Virus record (IMG/VR): IMGVR_UViG_3300020347_000834 | Location: 1 to 54,859 of that record | Length of the DNA: 54,859 nucleotides | Reading direction: 5' to 3' (one strand) | From: a virus | Shown here: piece after piece, positions 33,968 through 42,607 of the stretch | How the letters are laid out: the number at the start of each line of letters is the position of its first letter | How positions within the stretch are numbered: position 1 is the first letter of the stretch | Notes under the pieces: generated by a model | What the model was told of the DNA's origin: nothing | Databases searched by the model: none | Seen by the model: only the letters and a program-made list of their open reading frames with translations | Translations under genes and position numbers: made by a program

Positions 33968-34699
33968 CTAGTCTTTTATAAAGTACCCTAGCTTGTTTTC
34001 TATCTCCCAATCAATGCCTTTATCTATTATTTGTTTTATCTCTGGTTCTATATGGTATGGTTTTTTCTCTATAGGCTCCATTATAGGCATCTTCATAGGA
34101 ATATGATATTTATTGCTCCATTCTGTTACGATACTCCAAGGGTCATTACAAAAGTCTTCATATTTTATTAACTCATAATTCTTTGCTATGTTTGGCATAG
34201 TATTATATAAATAATGAAGTTTTTTACTTCGCATTTTAAATATATTCTCATAACGAAGACCAGTTTCAAAATCTCTATCTCGCATTTTTTCTTCTCCATA
34301 TGTTTTGCTTTTTTTTTGGTGATCTATAGAGTACCATTCATTAGTCAAGAAACTTATTATGTCATGATTTTCTGGTGGAACATGATGTAAACTTCTACTT
34401 AGAGCAACAATCCAATCATAAGGATTTCTTACAATCCCTATGAATATAACATCCGATTCTATTTTAATATTTTCGTCATAAAATCCAAAAAAATGTTTTG
34501 CTCCAAAGTTATTTTTTCTGACAGTGTGTTTTTCTGTAGGAATTTTATAATCGTCAAAGTATGACGTATTTAAAACAGGAATGTGCATAAAAGCTGGTTG
34601 AGGACAAAATAAATGATAAGACTGTCCTGTTAGTAAAGTCTCTAAATAATTAGTTCCGCTATTACGTTCACCGTATATTACAAAAGATTTTTTTATCAC
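33968..34699 (-). CDS. Sulfotransferase-like protein
   Basis: 243 residues. GERNSGTNYLETLL near 10-23 matches the 5'-phosphosulfate-binding loop and FIGIVRNPYDWIVALSRS near 86-103 the 3'-phosphate segment (R-N-P-x-x-W). A sulfotransferase of the broad Sulfotransfer_1/3 type, different from the genes at 31617 and 36001. Eight bases separate it from the next gene upstream. Confidence 0.7.
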   Translation of the reverse strand: MIKKSFVIYGERNSGTNYLETLLTGQSYHLFCPQPAFMHIPVLNTSYFDDYKIPTEKHTVRKNNFGAKHFFGFYDENIKIESDVIFIGIVRNPYDWIVALSRSLHHVPPENHDIISFLTNEWYSIDHQKKSKTYGEEKMRDRDFETGLRYENIFKMRSKKLHYLYNTMPNIAKNYELIKYEDFCNDPWSIVTEWSNKYHIPMKMPIMEPIEKKPYHIEPEIKQIIDKGIDWEIENKLGYFIKD

Positions 34700-34707
34700 G
34701 ACACACC

Positions 34708-35988
34708 CTACTTATAATTATTAAATACAGCAAAAAATCTACTACTAGGATTTAAATACATTTTGTATCCATTTTCGTATAGCTTTTTATGAAATTGAAC
34801 ATGCTCACTACCAAGTTCTGCTCCATATCTTCCAGATAAAAAAGCCTCTGTTTTATAGATCGACAATCCACCAAAACAAGAATTAAAACGAACTGGATCG
34901 GAACCGATTAATGGATGCCAATTTGTAAACCACCGTCTTTGTTTATCATAATCTATATTAGGTTCCCAATCATTCAATCTGGAAGCGAACGAGTCGTAAT
35001 GGGCCAGCTGCCTTTGCCGATTAAAGCACAAAGAATATGAACCTATGCCTCCAGCATTATCTAAACTACGAAACCACCCAATACTATTATAAATACCCTC
35101 TACAGAAAATCCGAGATCAGCATCTAAGTCTAGCACCATAACATAATCATAGTCTGAGCAATTATCTTTAACCCATTCTATACAAATGTTTCGATATTCT
35201 GCTAAATGAGTTGTTCTGTTTAGAGACATATCTTGCAGGTATTCTCTTTTATTTGAAATACATTTTATTTGCATGTTGTCATATTTCTTTTCATTATCTA
35301 ATAATATATCTTTAGTGTTGTCCTCCGAGTCATTCTCGAAGATAAAAAGTTTTAACTCTTTACATTGAATACTTTGAATACTATTAATTGATTTTTCTAA
35401 TGCTTCGTCACAATTTCTAGCTAATCCAACAACACAAATACTACTATCTTTAGATATGTCTTGGCCTCTTTTTAGATATTTATCGTATTGTTTTGCAAAA
35501 CTTCTGTGTGAAGGAAGAAATTGATCAATAGTCTTTAATTCAAGATCGGCTAAATGTCTAATACGAAAATAATAACTTTTAAGTAAATCTACATAGCTAG
35601 TAATGCGTATTTTTTCAGCTTTAGACTTATCGTCGGAAAAGTAAAAATAACTATGATAAAACAATCTTTCTCTATCACTTATCCCATTCTTATCACAATA
35701 TTCTTTATAAAAGTTTTTAGTATGTGGATTTGATTGTAGATAAGTCTTGTGGTCGAAATCCTTGTCAACATCGTGATATAAATAGAAATTAATTATATCT
35801 TGAGATTCTTGAGGCAATACATGAGACATATAATGAAAAAACAACCTATGCTTATCGTCAATACTATTTTCTTTACAAAAGGGCTGATAAAAATCTTTTG
35901 CTTCAGGTTTCCATTTGAGATGTAGTGTTTCGTCAAAGTCTGGATCGACTATATTATTTTCGTAAAATTCTTGTATGGATAAGTTCAT
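34708..35988 (-). CDS. GT-A glycosyltransferase with two N-terminal repeat domains
   Basis: 426 residues. Residues about 4-58 and 64-115 are two copies of a repeat (pattern F-D-E-T-L/Y-L...P-x-x-K-x-F-Y-x-x-Y/F-C-x-x-N-x-I-x-D-x-x-R-L-F-x-H) also found in the protein at 37709. Residues about 180-426 are a glycosyltransferase: SSICVVGLARNCDEALEKSI, FIFENDSEDNT, VMVLDLDADLG (D-x-D) and FNSCFGGLSIYK, resembling GT62/GT69 mannosyltransferases. The repeat may bind the glycan acceptor. Confidence 0.7.
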   Translation of the reverse strand: MNLSIQEFYENNIVDPDFDETLHLKWKPEAKDFYQPFCKENSIDDKHRLFFHYMSHVLPQESQDIINFYLYHDVDKDFDHKTYLQSNPHTKNFYKEYCDKNGISDRERLFYHSYFYFSDDKSKAEKIRITSYVDLLKSYYFRIRHLADLELKTIDQFLPSHRSFAKQYDKYLKRGQDISKDSSICVVGLARNCDEALEKSINSIQSIQCKELKLFIFENDSEDNTKDILLDNEKKYDNMQIKCISNKREYLQDMSLNRTTHLAEYRNICIEWVKDNCSDYDYVMVLDLDADLGFSVEGIYNSIGWFRSLDNAGGIGSYSLCFNRQRQLAHYDSFASRLNDWEPNIDYDKQRRWFTNWHPLIGSDPVRFNSCFGGLSIYKTEAFLSGRYGAELGSEHVQFHKKLYENGYKMYLNPSSRFFAVFNNYK

Positions 35989-36000
35989 TAGTAATTACCT

Positions 36001-36816
36001 TCACATTAAATTTAAAGTTTTATAATATTCGTCAATGGTCTCATATTCTGATAGGAATTGTTCTTTATTAGAAAAAGCATCTACTTGTTTTATTATACGA
36101 GATTGTTTTTTTACTATGGGCTGTTTAAGAGGATGTTCGTGTCCTATCGCCTTACTAATTATTTCCATTCTTTCTTTTTCACTAGATTGAATTAATTTTT
36201 CATAATATATTATGTTGTATTTCATATCGTGAGACTTAATTAAATTCAATACGTCATCGTAAAAAGAAATGTAGTTTTCTGAAAAAGTTAAGAAGCCCTC
36301 TTTGTTCCAAGTAAATTCTTGATCATAAATTGGATCGTATTTTCTTATTCTAGTCCATTTTCGAGTTTTTTGTGATCTTTCTCGGCTTATAAAAACATCT
36401 AGTATGTTCTTTCTATAATTTACAATAAGCCTATCTGAAATGTCTATTATGTTTGAATACAAAGTAGGATGATCTAATGAAACCCAGTTGGTCGGGATCA
36501 CCTTATGAAAAAAATATTTATAATGTTCTTTTCTTAAAATTTCTATCACATCCAACAGCATTTGATAATTATAAGCAGGAAAATTACCCTCCTTTATAGG
36601 CGCATTTAAAAGTTTAGAAAAATAGCGTTTATATGCTTCGGTAAAAGGTATATCATATTTGAAAAAAGTATTAGTAACAACTCTTTTAAAGTGAGTCATA
36701 TTCCATGCTACAAAAAATTCCATAGCGTTAAATGTTATGTCTTCGACAGGTTTAATATGCTGATGGAAATATGTAGAACCTGTTCTAGCACGGCCTATGG
36801 TAGTAATTATTTTCAT
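36001..36816 (-). CDS. Sulfotransferase-like protein
   Basis: 271 residues. TIGRARTGSTYFHQHI near 6-21 is the phosphosulfate loop and RLIVNYRKNILDVFISRERS near 128-147 the 3'-phosphate segment. Third sulfotransferase-type gene within 5 kb; the three share only the PAPS motifs, so they probably act on different positions or sugars. Confidence 0.65.
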   Translation of the reverse strand: MKIITTIGRARTGSTYFHQHIKPVEDITFNAMEFFVAWNMTHFKRVVTNTFFKYDIPFTEAYKRYFSKLLNAPIKEGNFPAYNYQMLLDVIEILRKEHYKYFFHKVIPTNWVSLDHPTLYSNIIDISDRLIVNYRKNILDVFISRERSQKTRKWTRIRKYDPIYDQEFTWNKEGFLTFSENYISFYDDVLNLIKSHDMKYNIIYYEKLIQSSEKERMEIISKAIGHEHPLKQPIVKKQSRIIKQVDAFSNKEQFLSEYETIDEYYKTLNLM

Positions 36817-36827
36817 TAATTAAAACC

Positions 36828-37712
36828 TTATTGTTCTCGTGTTGTTGCTAAATTTCTTTTATTAAAATAATTTGAGATAGAGGTTTCGAGTTCTGGATGT
36901 AATATTTTATATAAACCATTATCGTCTATCTCTAAGTGTATTTTTGGATCGAAAGCATATTTATTTAATAAACATTCTCTATAGCTATATCCTCTATTTA
37001 ATACTTTACCATGATAAAAATGCTCTAGGCAACCAGAACAGTATCCTATATTATATTGCTTTGCGGGCATTTTCCTACAGTAATCAATCCACGAACGAAC
37101 TATATCGTCACTGTAATTTCCTATAAAAGACCTATTAAGTATGTCTAATGTTACGGACTGAATTTGTAGCAAATCGCTTGACCCTAATATATGCTTATCA
37201 TAAAAATAACCATTAGGCATGATTGAACGATTAATGGCCCAAGTTAAACCAAAAGCAGGATCGTAACAGTCTGACGCACCTGTATCTGTATAATCTCTTA
37301 ATGTCTTAGCATATCCACTGGTATTTAAACAGCTGTTTGCAGAAATAGTAGAATCATGATATTCATAGACAGTCTCAAAAGGTTGAACCATATCATACTG
37401 ATCTAATTTTAATTCCAGTTCTTGCATCATATCATAGTTTTGAAACGATATGTCGGTATCAACCCATAAAATCTTATCGTATTTTTCATCTAAGTTTTCT
37501 AATAATAGATTAAATGCTCTTTCTTTTTGCCATAGAATGTTATCGTGGCTAGCTATGATCTTTGTACTGTCATCTATAAAAAAATCCCTTTCTTTCAAAC
37601 ATATCTCTATGGTTTTTAAAGGGTGTCGAAACTTCTTTCTAAATTTTATATAATTATTTTTTCTTACTTGATTATTACCCCAATTAAAATAACAACATAT
37701 TGATGCTATCAT
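36828..37712 (-). CDS. GT-A-fold glycosyltransferase
   Basis: 294 residues. MIASICCYFNWGNNQVRK at the start, ILWQKERAFNLLLENL, and KILWVDTDISFQN with a D-x-D metal motif near 83-85. The C-terminal part has several Cys/His pairs (IGYCSGCLEHFYHG). Similar in plan to phage glycosyltransferases that act on nucleotide sugars. Overlaps the upstream gene by 4 bases. Confidence 0.65.
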   Translation of the reverse strand: MIASICCYFNWGNNQVRKNNYIKFRKKFRHPLKTIEICLKERDFFIDDSTKIIASHDNILWQKERAFNLLLENLDEKYDKILWVDTDISFQNYDMMQELELKLDQYDMVQPFETVYEYHDSTISANSCLNTSGYAKTLRDYTDTGASDCYDPAFGLTWAINRSIMPNGYFYDKHILGSSDLLQIQSVTLDILNRSFIGNYSDDIVRSWIDYCRKMPAKQYNIGYCSGCLEHFYHGKVLNRGYSYRECLLNKYAFDPKIHLEIDDNGLYKILHPELETSISNYFNKRNLATTREQ

Positions 37713-38191
37713 AATATCTCGTCCTCCAAATCAGAACATCCTTTAATCAGACTGGAAAAAATATTACCCTCGACTAAAAACTCAAGCATCTCTAAAAAAT
37801 CCATTCTTTGTTTATAATATTGACACAATCTTAATCCCCTATTCTTTTTAAATAATTTTAGAATTTTTATAAGAATTTGATTAACTATAGAGTTAGTGAG
37901 TTCGAGTACCTCAAGATTATTCCCTGCTGTATTGGTAAGTGATATTCCTTTAGCTGCTAATATAGCCTGAACTAATAAAGCATTATCGTCATTATGGTAC
38001 GTATAACCCTCTGCTCCAAACAAAGAATAGTGATAATAAAGTCTTTCTTTTTCCCCAATATTATGATTTTTACAATAAGGTTGATAGAAATCCGATGTTT
38101 CTGGAAACATCTTTGCATATAATACTTCACTAAAATTTTCATCCACTATATTAGACAGATAAAATTCATCTATTGAAATTATATCACTCAT
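37709..38191 (-). CDS. Repeat-domain protein related to the GT at 34708
   Basis: 160 residues. Residues about 4-60 (SIDEFYLSNIVDENFSEVLY, P-E-T-S-D-F-Y-Q-P-Y-C, ERLYYHYSLFG) match the N-terminal repeats of the glycosyltransferase at 34708. The rest is helical, without catalytic motifs. It may be a non-catalytic glycan-binding or scaffold subunit of the cassette. Confidence 0.55.
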   Translation of the reverse strand: MSDIISIDEFYLSNIVDENFSEVLYAKMFPETSDFYQPYCKNHNIGEKERLYYHYSLFGAEGYTYHNDDNALLVQAILAAKGISLTNTAGNNLEVLELTNSIVNQILIKILKLFKKNRGLRLCQYYKQRMDFLEMLEFLVEGNIFSSLIKGCSDLEDEIL

Positions 38192-38822
38192 AGTATTCTC
38201 CTAATATAAACTTAGTACCAGTAGTGATTGAGGTTTGCTTACTAACTTTATAATCCAATCTTTTTAAAACGCGAAAATCTAGACTCACCCTAGTTTTTCC
38301 TGTGCGATTTGGTAAATTGCCATGAGTGCATTTATTACCATTGAACATAAAAACTTCTCCCGGTTCCAATTCTATTTGTTTAAAATCTTTTAGTCCCGGT
38401 TCGCTTTCGGTGATAATTGTATTGCTTTCAAACATTCTAGTAATAGGTAATAAAAAATTTATTTCATCATCTGGATGATTAAACTCAGAATCCGTATGCC
38501 AAGCACCAACAGCTAAATTGTTTGGTAAATGAACTCTAAACGTAGGCCATTTTTGATAGATAATAGGTTCTTGGATTTCTGCTTGTACAAATTCTTTTAT
38601 GAAAGACTTATAAGTATGAAGAAAATCTTCCCATCCACTTCTCATCTTATCATAGAAAATTTGATGATATAAAGTATCAGAGTCTTTTGAGGGTTTGTCA
38701 AAAAAACTATATTCTTTTTTGTCTTTATTATGTAATAGTTCTAATTTGTGACCACCAAATAAATTTGATATATGTTTTACAAAAGGGTAATCCGATTGAT
38801 TATATTTAAATATTTTATACAC
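38184..38822 (-). CDS. 2OG-Fe(II) dioxygenase
   Basis: 212 residues with H109-x-D111 (VGAWHTDSEF), distal H167 (CTHGNLPN) and R178 (TRVSLDFR), a complete Fe(II)/2-oxoglutarate site. The ordering resembles StrG/phytanoyl-type small-molecule hydroxylases. In this cassette it may hydroxylate a sugar or a lipid carrier. Overlaps the ligase gene by 8 bases. Confidence 0.75.
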   Translation of the reverse strand: MYKIFKYNQSDYPFVKHISNLFGGHKLELLHNKDKKEYSFFDKPSKDSDTLYHQIFYDKMRSGWEDFLHTYKSFIKEFVQAEIQEPIIYQKWPTFRVHLPNNLAVGAWHTDSEFNHPDDEINFLLPITRMFESNTIITESEPGLKDFKQIELEPGEVFMFNGNKCTHGNLPNRTGKTRVSLDFRVLKRLDYKVSKQTSITTGTKFILGEYYE

Positions 38823-40134
38823 TTCTCATTTCACCATGCAATACTTTAAATGTTGGAAATCTAAGACTGATACCTCCCTCCTGATTCTTAGTCTCTTCAA
38901 AATATTGTACGGTTATAATTTTGCCTAAGATAGCATCAGGGTTTTTATAAAAGTCCTGTCTTTGCTCTATAGTAAACCCACTACCTACTCTGACAACATT
39001 ATCTTTGTGTTTAATGTAGACACAGGACAACATTTCCTCTTCACATTCTTTACCATCTAATGTTAAGGGAAACATTCCCATCTCTGTATCTACCACCTGA
39101 TATTCTGCATCATGGAATGTCTTTACTTTTAACAAATCTTTACTACGCTTACCTTTATATTGTACATTTTTACGAAGCATAACACCTTCCCAATTATCAT
39201 CATCTGCTTTAGATACCCACTTTTGGAAATGTTCGTCGTTATTTACTATCTCCATTTCTAATACAGATAGACAAGGGCATTCGTTATCCTCCATAGTAAA
39301 CAATAGTTCTTTATATCTTTGATAAAGATTGTCATCACTTTTCTTTGCTTTAAACTCGTCTTGCGTCATCATATCAAAGATTTTATAAGAAGGATTTTCA
39401 ATAGTATGTTCTTTCTTACGAAGTTGTTTCATAATACCTTGGAAGTCTTCGTTGCCATCTTCGTCAATTAAACAGAGTTCCCCGTCAAACACAACATCAG
39501 ATAAACCAAGACTTGCAATCCCATCGGCAACAACACCCAAGGTAGTAAATTCTTTGCCTGTTCGGGAGTAGAAAGTAGTATTGCCAAAACTATCGACAAT
39601 AGCCAAACATCTAACCCCATCAAGTTTACGAGATACAAACCACTCATCTTCCCACTCCACTAATTTAGGCTGATACTTTTCTGCAAGAGCGACACTAAAC
39701 TCTGGGATAAAATCAGGAATAACTTTATTAATAAGTTTAACACCAACCTTAGTCTTTAGGTCTTTGTCTAGGATACAATGTACAAGTTCTTCTTGTTCTG
39801 GATGCTTATTGATATAAGTATTAACAATCCTGATAGCATCATGTCCTGTATATCTTCTGTTGTTCAAATCGCTAAACAGTTGACACAAACCATATCCCGG
39901 TTCACAATCTCCGAAAGATAAGTCTGATCGCTTCTTAACTTGACTACTTGTCAAACCATACATGAGATAGTCATTATGTGCTAGGTTTAATACATTTCTA
40001 GCATGAAGTTGATCTCCATTATCCTCCTCTTTACCTGCCTTACAATACTTGGTAATAATTTCTTGCTTGGCAATAGTGCCGCTGTTGTTACGCAGTTCAT
40101 TAACCATAGCCATAACATATTCTGTGCTGTTCAT
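38815..40134 (-). CDS. ATP-dependent DNA ligase
   Basis: 439 residues. The adenylation motif K170-L-D-G (WFVSRKLDGVRC) is followed by YSRTGKEF (motif Ia/III area), VFDGELCLID (motif III), EGVMLRK (motif IV) and DLLKVKTFHDAEYQVVD (motif V), then an OB-like C-terminal domain. The order is that of T7/T4-like phage ligases and it should seal nicks in replication or repair. Driven by the promoter at 40172. Confidence 0.9.
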   Translation of the reverse strand: MNSTEYVMAMVNELRNNSGTIAKQEIITKYCKAGKEEDNGDQLHARNVLNLAHNDYLMYGLTSSQVKKRSDLSFGDCEPGYGLCQLFSDLNNRRYTGHDAIRIVNTYINKHPEQEELVHCILDKDLKTKVGVKLINKVIPDFIPEFSVALAEKYQPKLVEWEDEWFVSRKLDGVRCLAIVDSFGNTTFYSRTGKEFTTLGVVADGIASLGLSDVVFDGELCLIDEDGNEDFQGIMKQLRKKEHTIENPSYKIFDMMTQDEFKAKKSDDNLYQRYKELLFTMEDNECPCLSVLEMEIVNNDEHFQKWVSKADDDNWEGVMLRKNVQYKGKRSKDLLKVKTFHDAEYQVVDTEMGMFPLTLDGKECEEEMLSCVYIKHKDNVVRVGSGFTIEQRQDFYKNPDAILGKIITVQYFEETKNQEGGISLRFPTFKVLHGEMRSV

Positions 40135-40171
40135 TATAAAATCCTGAGTCCTTGTGTAATCCTGTCCGTAT

Positions 40172-40200
40172 AGTATACAGTATCGTCAATGCAAAGTCAA
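40172..40200 (-). promoter_or_regulatory. DNA ligase promoter with CGATA element
   Basis: TTGACT (40195-40200), 17-base spacer, TATACT (40172-40177); TGACGATA in the middle of the spacer. Confidence 0.75.
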
Positions 40201-40204
40201 GTCT

Positions 40205-40486
40205 TTAGTTCTTGTCTGCTAACTTCGATTGATAATGGTATACTATTTTTTTAAATGCTTCCACTCTGGTTTTAAGAGACAGATATTCATTCTGATCTGT
40301 AAAAACTTTATTTAATTTATTGGTAAGTTTAGAACCCGTTTGCGCTAATACGCCGGGAATCAATCCATGAATTATTAAAAGTAGCCCAGATTTAATACAG
40401 TTTATTCCATGTCCAGCAGCAAATATAAAATGCTCTAAATATCCCATGTTGTTATCGGCTAAATGCCTTTTAGATTTTTTAAACAT
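40205..40486 (-). CDS. DUF6356-like membrane protein
   Basis: 93 residues. MGYLEHFIFAAGHGINCIKS followed by a hydrophobic helix (GLLLIIHGLIPGVL) and QTGSKLTNKL resembles, from memory, the DUF6356 family of small bacterial and phage membrane proteins (Y-x-E-H-x-x-F-A...H-x-x-x-P). Its stop sits next to the ligase promoter. Confidence 0.6.
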   Translation of the reverse strand: MFKKSKRHLADNNMGYLEHFIFAAGHGINCIKSGLLLIIHGLIPGVLAQTGSKLTNKLNKVFTDQNEYLSLKTRVEAFKKIVYHYQSKLADKN

Positions 40487-40534
40487 AGGTGATCTCCAAT
40501 AGTGTTATATTTTCTCAACACTATAATATACACC

Positions 40535-40816
40535 TTATGTTTTTACAAACTTAATATATCTCCAATGAAATGTATGATGTATGTGAAGGTTTTCACAAAA
40601 TAAATATATGTTCAGACATTGAAAAGCAGCACAATCTTTTCTTATCTCTGGTTCAATAACTTCAATTTCGATATGTGTAAACATAAATGTACTATGAAAG
40701 TATACTATCTTCTTTGGTCTGCCGTCTATTAAAAACCTACATACCTGATTATGCCGAATTGTTTCGATGCCGTTTAAAAGCAACAACAACGATATAAGAA
40801 TAGCTTTAGTTTTCAT
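40535..40816 (-). CDS. Hypothetical secreted or anchored protein
   Basis: 93 residues starting MKTKAILISLLLLLNGIETI, a signal-like sequence. The rest contains several His and Cys but no domain. It begins 4 bases after the tmRNA 3' end and lacks a good ribosome-binding site, so it may be poorly translated or an accidental frame. Confidence 0.4.
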   Translation of the reverse strand: MKTKAILISLLLLLNGIETIRHNQVCRFLIDGRPKKIVYFHSTFMFTHIEIEVIEPEIRKDCAAFQCLNIYLFCENLHIHHTFHWRYIKFVKT

Positions 40817-40819
40817 AAG

Positions 40820-41158
40820 TGGAGGCGAGGGGAGTCGAACCCCTGTCCAGTGTAAATTCCATATAAACTTCTACATCGTTAGTCTGTTGTTATTAATACA
40901 TCAGACAAAACTATTTGTCTTTCCAACGTCAAAGTGTTTACACTTATCTCTATATTTAATTCAGGTATAAATTCCCTATCCGATTATCGGAGTCAGCCTA
41001 ATTGGGCGAGAAGGTTTAGGCAACCTCCCTCACTAAGCAGCGAGTGCTAATACAGAAGTATCGGCAACTAAAATGTGATCTATTTTTAAACTGGCCTTTA
41101 GATCAACCAGTCGATGCGATCTATACTTCTATTCACCTGTCGAAACCAGTACGCCCCC
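40820..41158 (-). ncRNA. ssrA: tmRNA
   Basis: A complete tmRNA on the minus strand. The ends form a tRNA-like domain: 5' GGGGGCG pairs with 3' CGCCTCC, T-arm GGGG-TTCGACT-CCCC, and CTGGTTTCGACAGG near the 5' end is the typical tmRNA start. The resume context TTTTAGTT is followed by codons GCC GAT ACT TCT GTA TTA GCA CTC GCT GCT TAG (41065 to 41033), giving the tag A-ADTSVLALAA with the usual LAA end recognised by ClpXP. CCA is not encoded. It rescues ribosomes stalled on broken mRNAs; a phage copy could serve when host RNA is degraded. Confidence 0.93.
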
Positions 41159-41332
41159 TTATATAATTCTTTCTTTTGGTGCTAATTCAAAAGTTCTTAT
41201 CTGCGGTCTTATTATAACGGGTGCTATTTCTTTTTCAAGTTCTTTTATTTGCGACGATTGAATCCAGTTGGTTGCTATGCTAATCATAAGCAGACCCCAT
41301 AAAATCCATGTCGCGGGGTGTATTCTATCCAT
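41159..41332 (-). CDS. Membrane protein, 57 aa, upstream of tmRNA
   Basis: ATG at 41332. One transmembrane helix (PATWILWGLLMISIATNWI) then a polar C-terminus ending APKERII. The stop codon abuts the first base of the tmRNA, so both may come from one transcript processed at the tmRNA 5' end. Confidence 0.6.
   Translation of the reverse strand: MDRIHPATWILWGLLMISIATNWIQSSQIKELEKEIAPVIIRPQIRTFELAPKERII
41211..41238 (-). promoter_or_regulatory. Candidate tmRNA promoter inside the 57-aa gene
   Basis: TTGAAA (41233-41238), 16-base spacer, TATAAT (41211-41216), about 53 bases before the tmRNA 5' end; the region between would be removed by RNase processing, as is normal for ssrA. Confidence 0.45.
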
Positions 41333-41453
41333 AGTGAAACAACATTAAATAGGTATTATAAAAATAGCGGGATGGCAAGCCTAACCATCTAAATCTATTT
41401 GATATATAAGATATACCCTTGAGCCTTTATTGGGCCGCTATAATTATTTGAAA

Positions 41454-41675
41454 TTATTTCTTACACTTCCTTTTCTTCATTGCTGTTGCTCCATATCTGG
41501 TTTCTCCATATCTACCAGTTGAGCGCACTACAGCAAGTCCTTCTGACTGTAAAGTAGGCTTAATATCACTAATAGTTGCTCGAAGATTACCTACTTCAAA
41601 CATACTATAAGCACTATCTTGACTGAGAGTTCTTCCTCTTCTGAGATAATTCATTACTCTATCTTGCTTTGTCAT
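41454..41675 (-). CDS. Small winged-helix/HTH protein
   Basis: 73 residues. RVMNYLRRGRTLSQDSAYSMF, NLRATISDIKPTLQ and VVRSTGRYGETRYG form a helix-turn-helix followed by a beta wing, as in short phage helix-turn-helix proteins. A basic KKRKCKK tail. Possible transcription regulator or DNA organiser. Confidence 0.65.
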   Translation of the reverse strand: MTKQDRVMNYLRRGRTLSQDSAYSMFEVGNLRATISDIKPTLQSEGLAVVRSTGRYGETRYGATAMKKRKCKK

Positions 41676-41700
41676 TTAATCTACCTTTTTGTGACTGTTT

Positions 41701-41769
41701 TTAAAGTCCTAAGTTAAAGATTTCGCCGTCACTAACAAAAACTTTACCAACATTTCCTTTATAATAATA
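41701..41769 (-). other. In-frame 22-codon extension behind a UGA stop
   Basis: Directly after the TGA at 41770-41772 the same frame continues YYYKGNVGKVFVSDGEIFNL-GL to a TAA at 41701. The composition looks coding, but there is no start codon. It may be a readthrough product, a damaged C-terminus or chance. Confidence 0.3.
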
Positions 41770-42132
41770 TCAAAAAGGGTTAGAGTCAATAATTTTTTCA
41801 CTATTAGAACCTACCCAAAACACCATTTTATTTTGTTCGTCGTCCCAAGCACATTGTATCAAGTCTTGTGAGGCTACTTTACACAAAGCAGATTGATATA
41901 TAATAGAACTAACTTGTTCAAAAATATTATCAAATATTCCTTCATTGATTACAAATAGACCATCATTATCTAAACCGAGGCTTTCTTTTTTTATAATATT
42001 AATTACTTGATTTAAAGTAATAAATGTATGTATAATTTTACTATCGTATTTGCCGCCTGATAAATCTGAAGCAGCACCATCCCGAATAGTCTCTGCAAAA
42101 TTAGAAATTTCTGTTATGCTATATTCGCTCAT
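41770..42132 (-). CDS. Hypothetical protein, FWV-motif paralogue
   Basis: 120 residues ending LIQCAWDDEQNKMVFWVGSN, matching the end of the protein at 18259. Mostly helical before that. An in-frame sequence continues beyond its UGA stop. Confidence 0.55.
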   Translation of the reverse strand: MSEYSITEISNFAETIRDGAASDLSGGKYDSKIIHTFITLNQVINIIKKESLGLDNDGLFVINEGIFDNIFEQVSSIIYQSALCKVASQDLIQCAWDDEQNKMVFWVGSNSEKIIDSNPF

Positions 42133-42172
42133 TATATTAATCTTTTAAAGATAGATTATGGTATGACTATAA

Positions 42173-42607
42173 TTACACCATGCTAGGTACTTGATTCCTT
42201 CTATTATCTTTTTTTTCTTTTGTTTGTAATTTAACAAGTCTGTGTTTAGTTCTATGAACCTTTGTTAGTGGAGAAATATCGTCTTCGCCCATCCAGATAT
42301 GACAGAAGCCTCCTTCTTTTACTCCATAAGCTATAATACCATTCTTATCAAGACCCAGCACAGTAAACTTACCTCTACATCCCATAGGAATATATTCTCC
42401 ATCTACTACTGAGTATGGGCCTCCTGTAGCTTTAATTCTATCGCCTTTTTGTAATTCTCTCCAATCGAACTTCCTAATCATTCGAGTGGTTTTCTTTTCT
42501 TTGCTTTGAACAGCAAACATAAAAGGATGTTGGCATTCTGGACACATATATGCTCTTGGGCCACACTCATGTCCACATTTTTCGCAAGTCTTTTTACCTT
42601 TGGGCAT
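42173..42607 (-). CDS. Zinc-ribbon protein
   Basis: ATG 42607 with AGGAG eight bases upstream; 144 residues. Two Cys pairs at the start (CEKCGHECGP and CPECQHPF) form a zinc ribbon. The middle (GDRIKATGGPYSVVDGEYIPMGCRGKFTVLGLDKNG) looks like an SH3-like beta barrel. Possibly a DNA- or RNA-associated protein. Transcribed from the promoter at 42643. Confidence 0.6.
   Translation of the reverse strand: MPKGKKTCEKCGHECGPRAYMCPECQHPFMFAVQSKEKKTTRMIRKFDWRELQKGDRIKATGGPYSVVDGEYIPMGCRGKFTVLGLDKNGIIAYGVKEGGFCHIWMGEDDISPLTKVHRTKHRLVKLQTKEKKDNRRNQVPSMV

Noticed and set aside
40767-40970. Plus-strand ORF of 67 codons
   Set aside because: Overlaps the tmRNA and is explained by structured RNA sequence.
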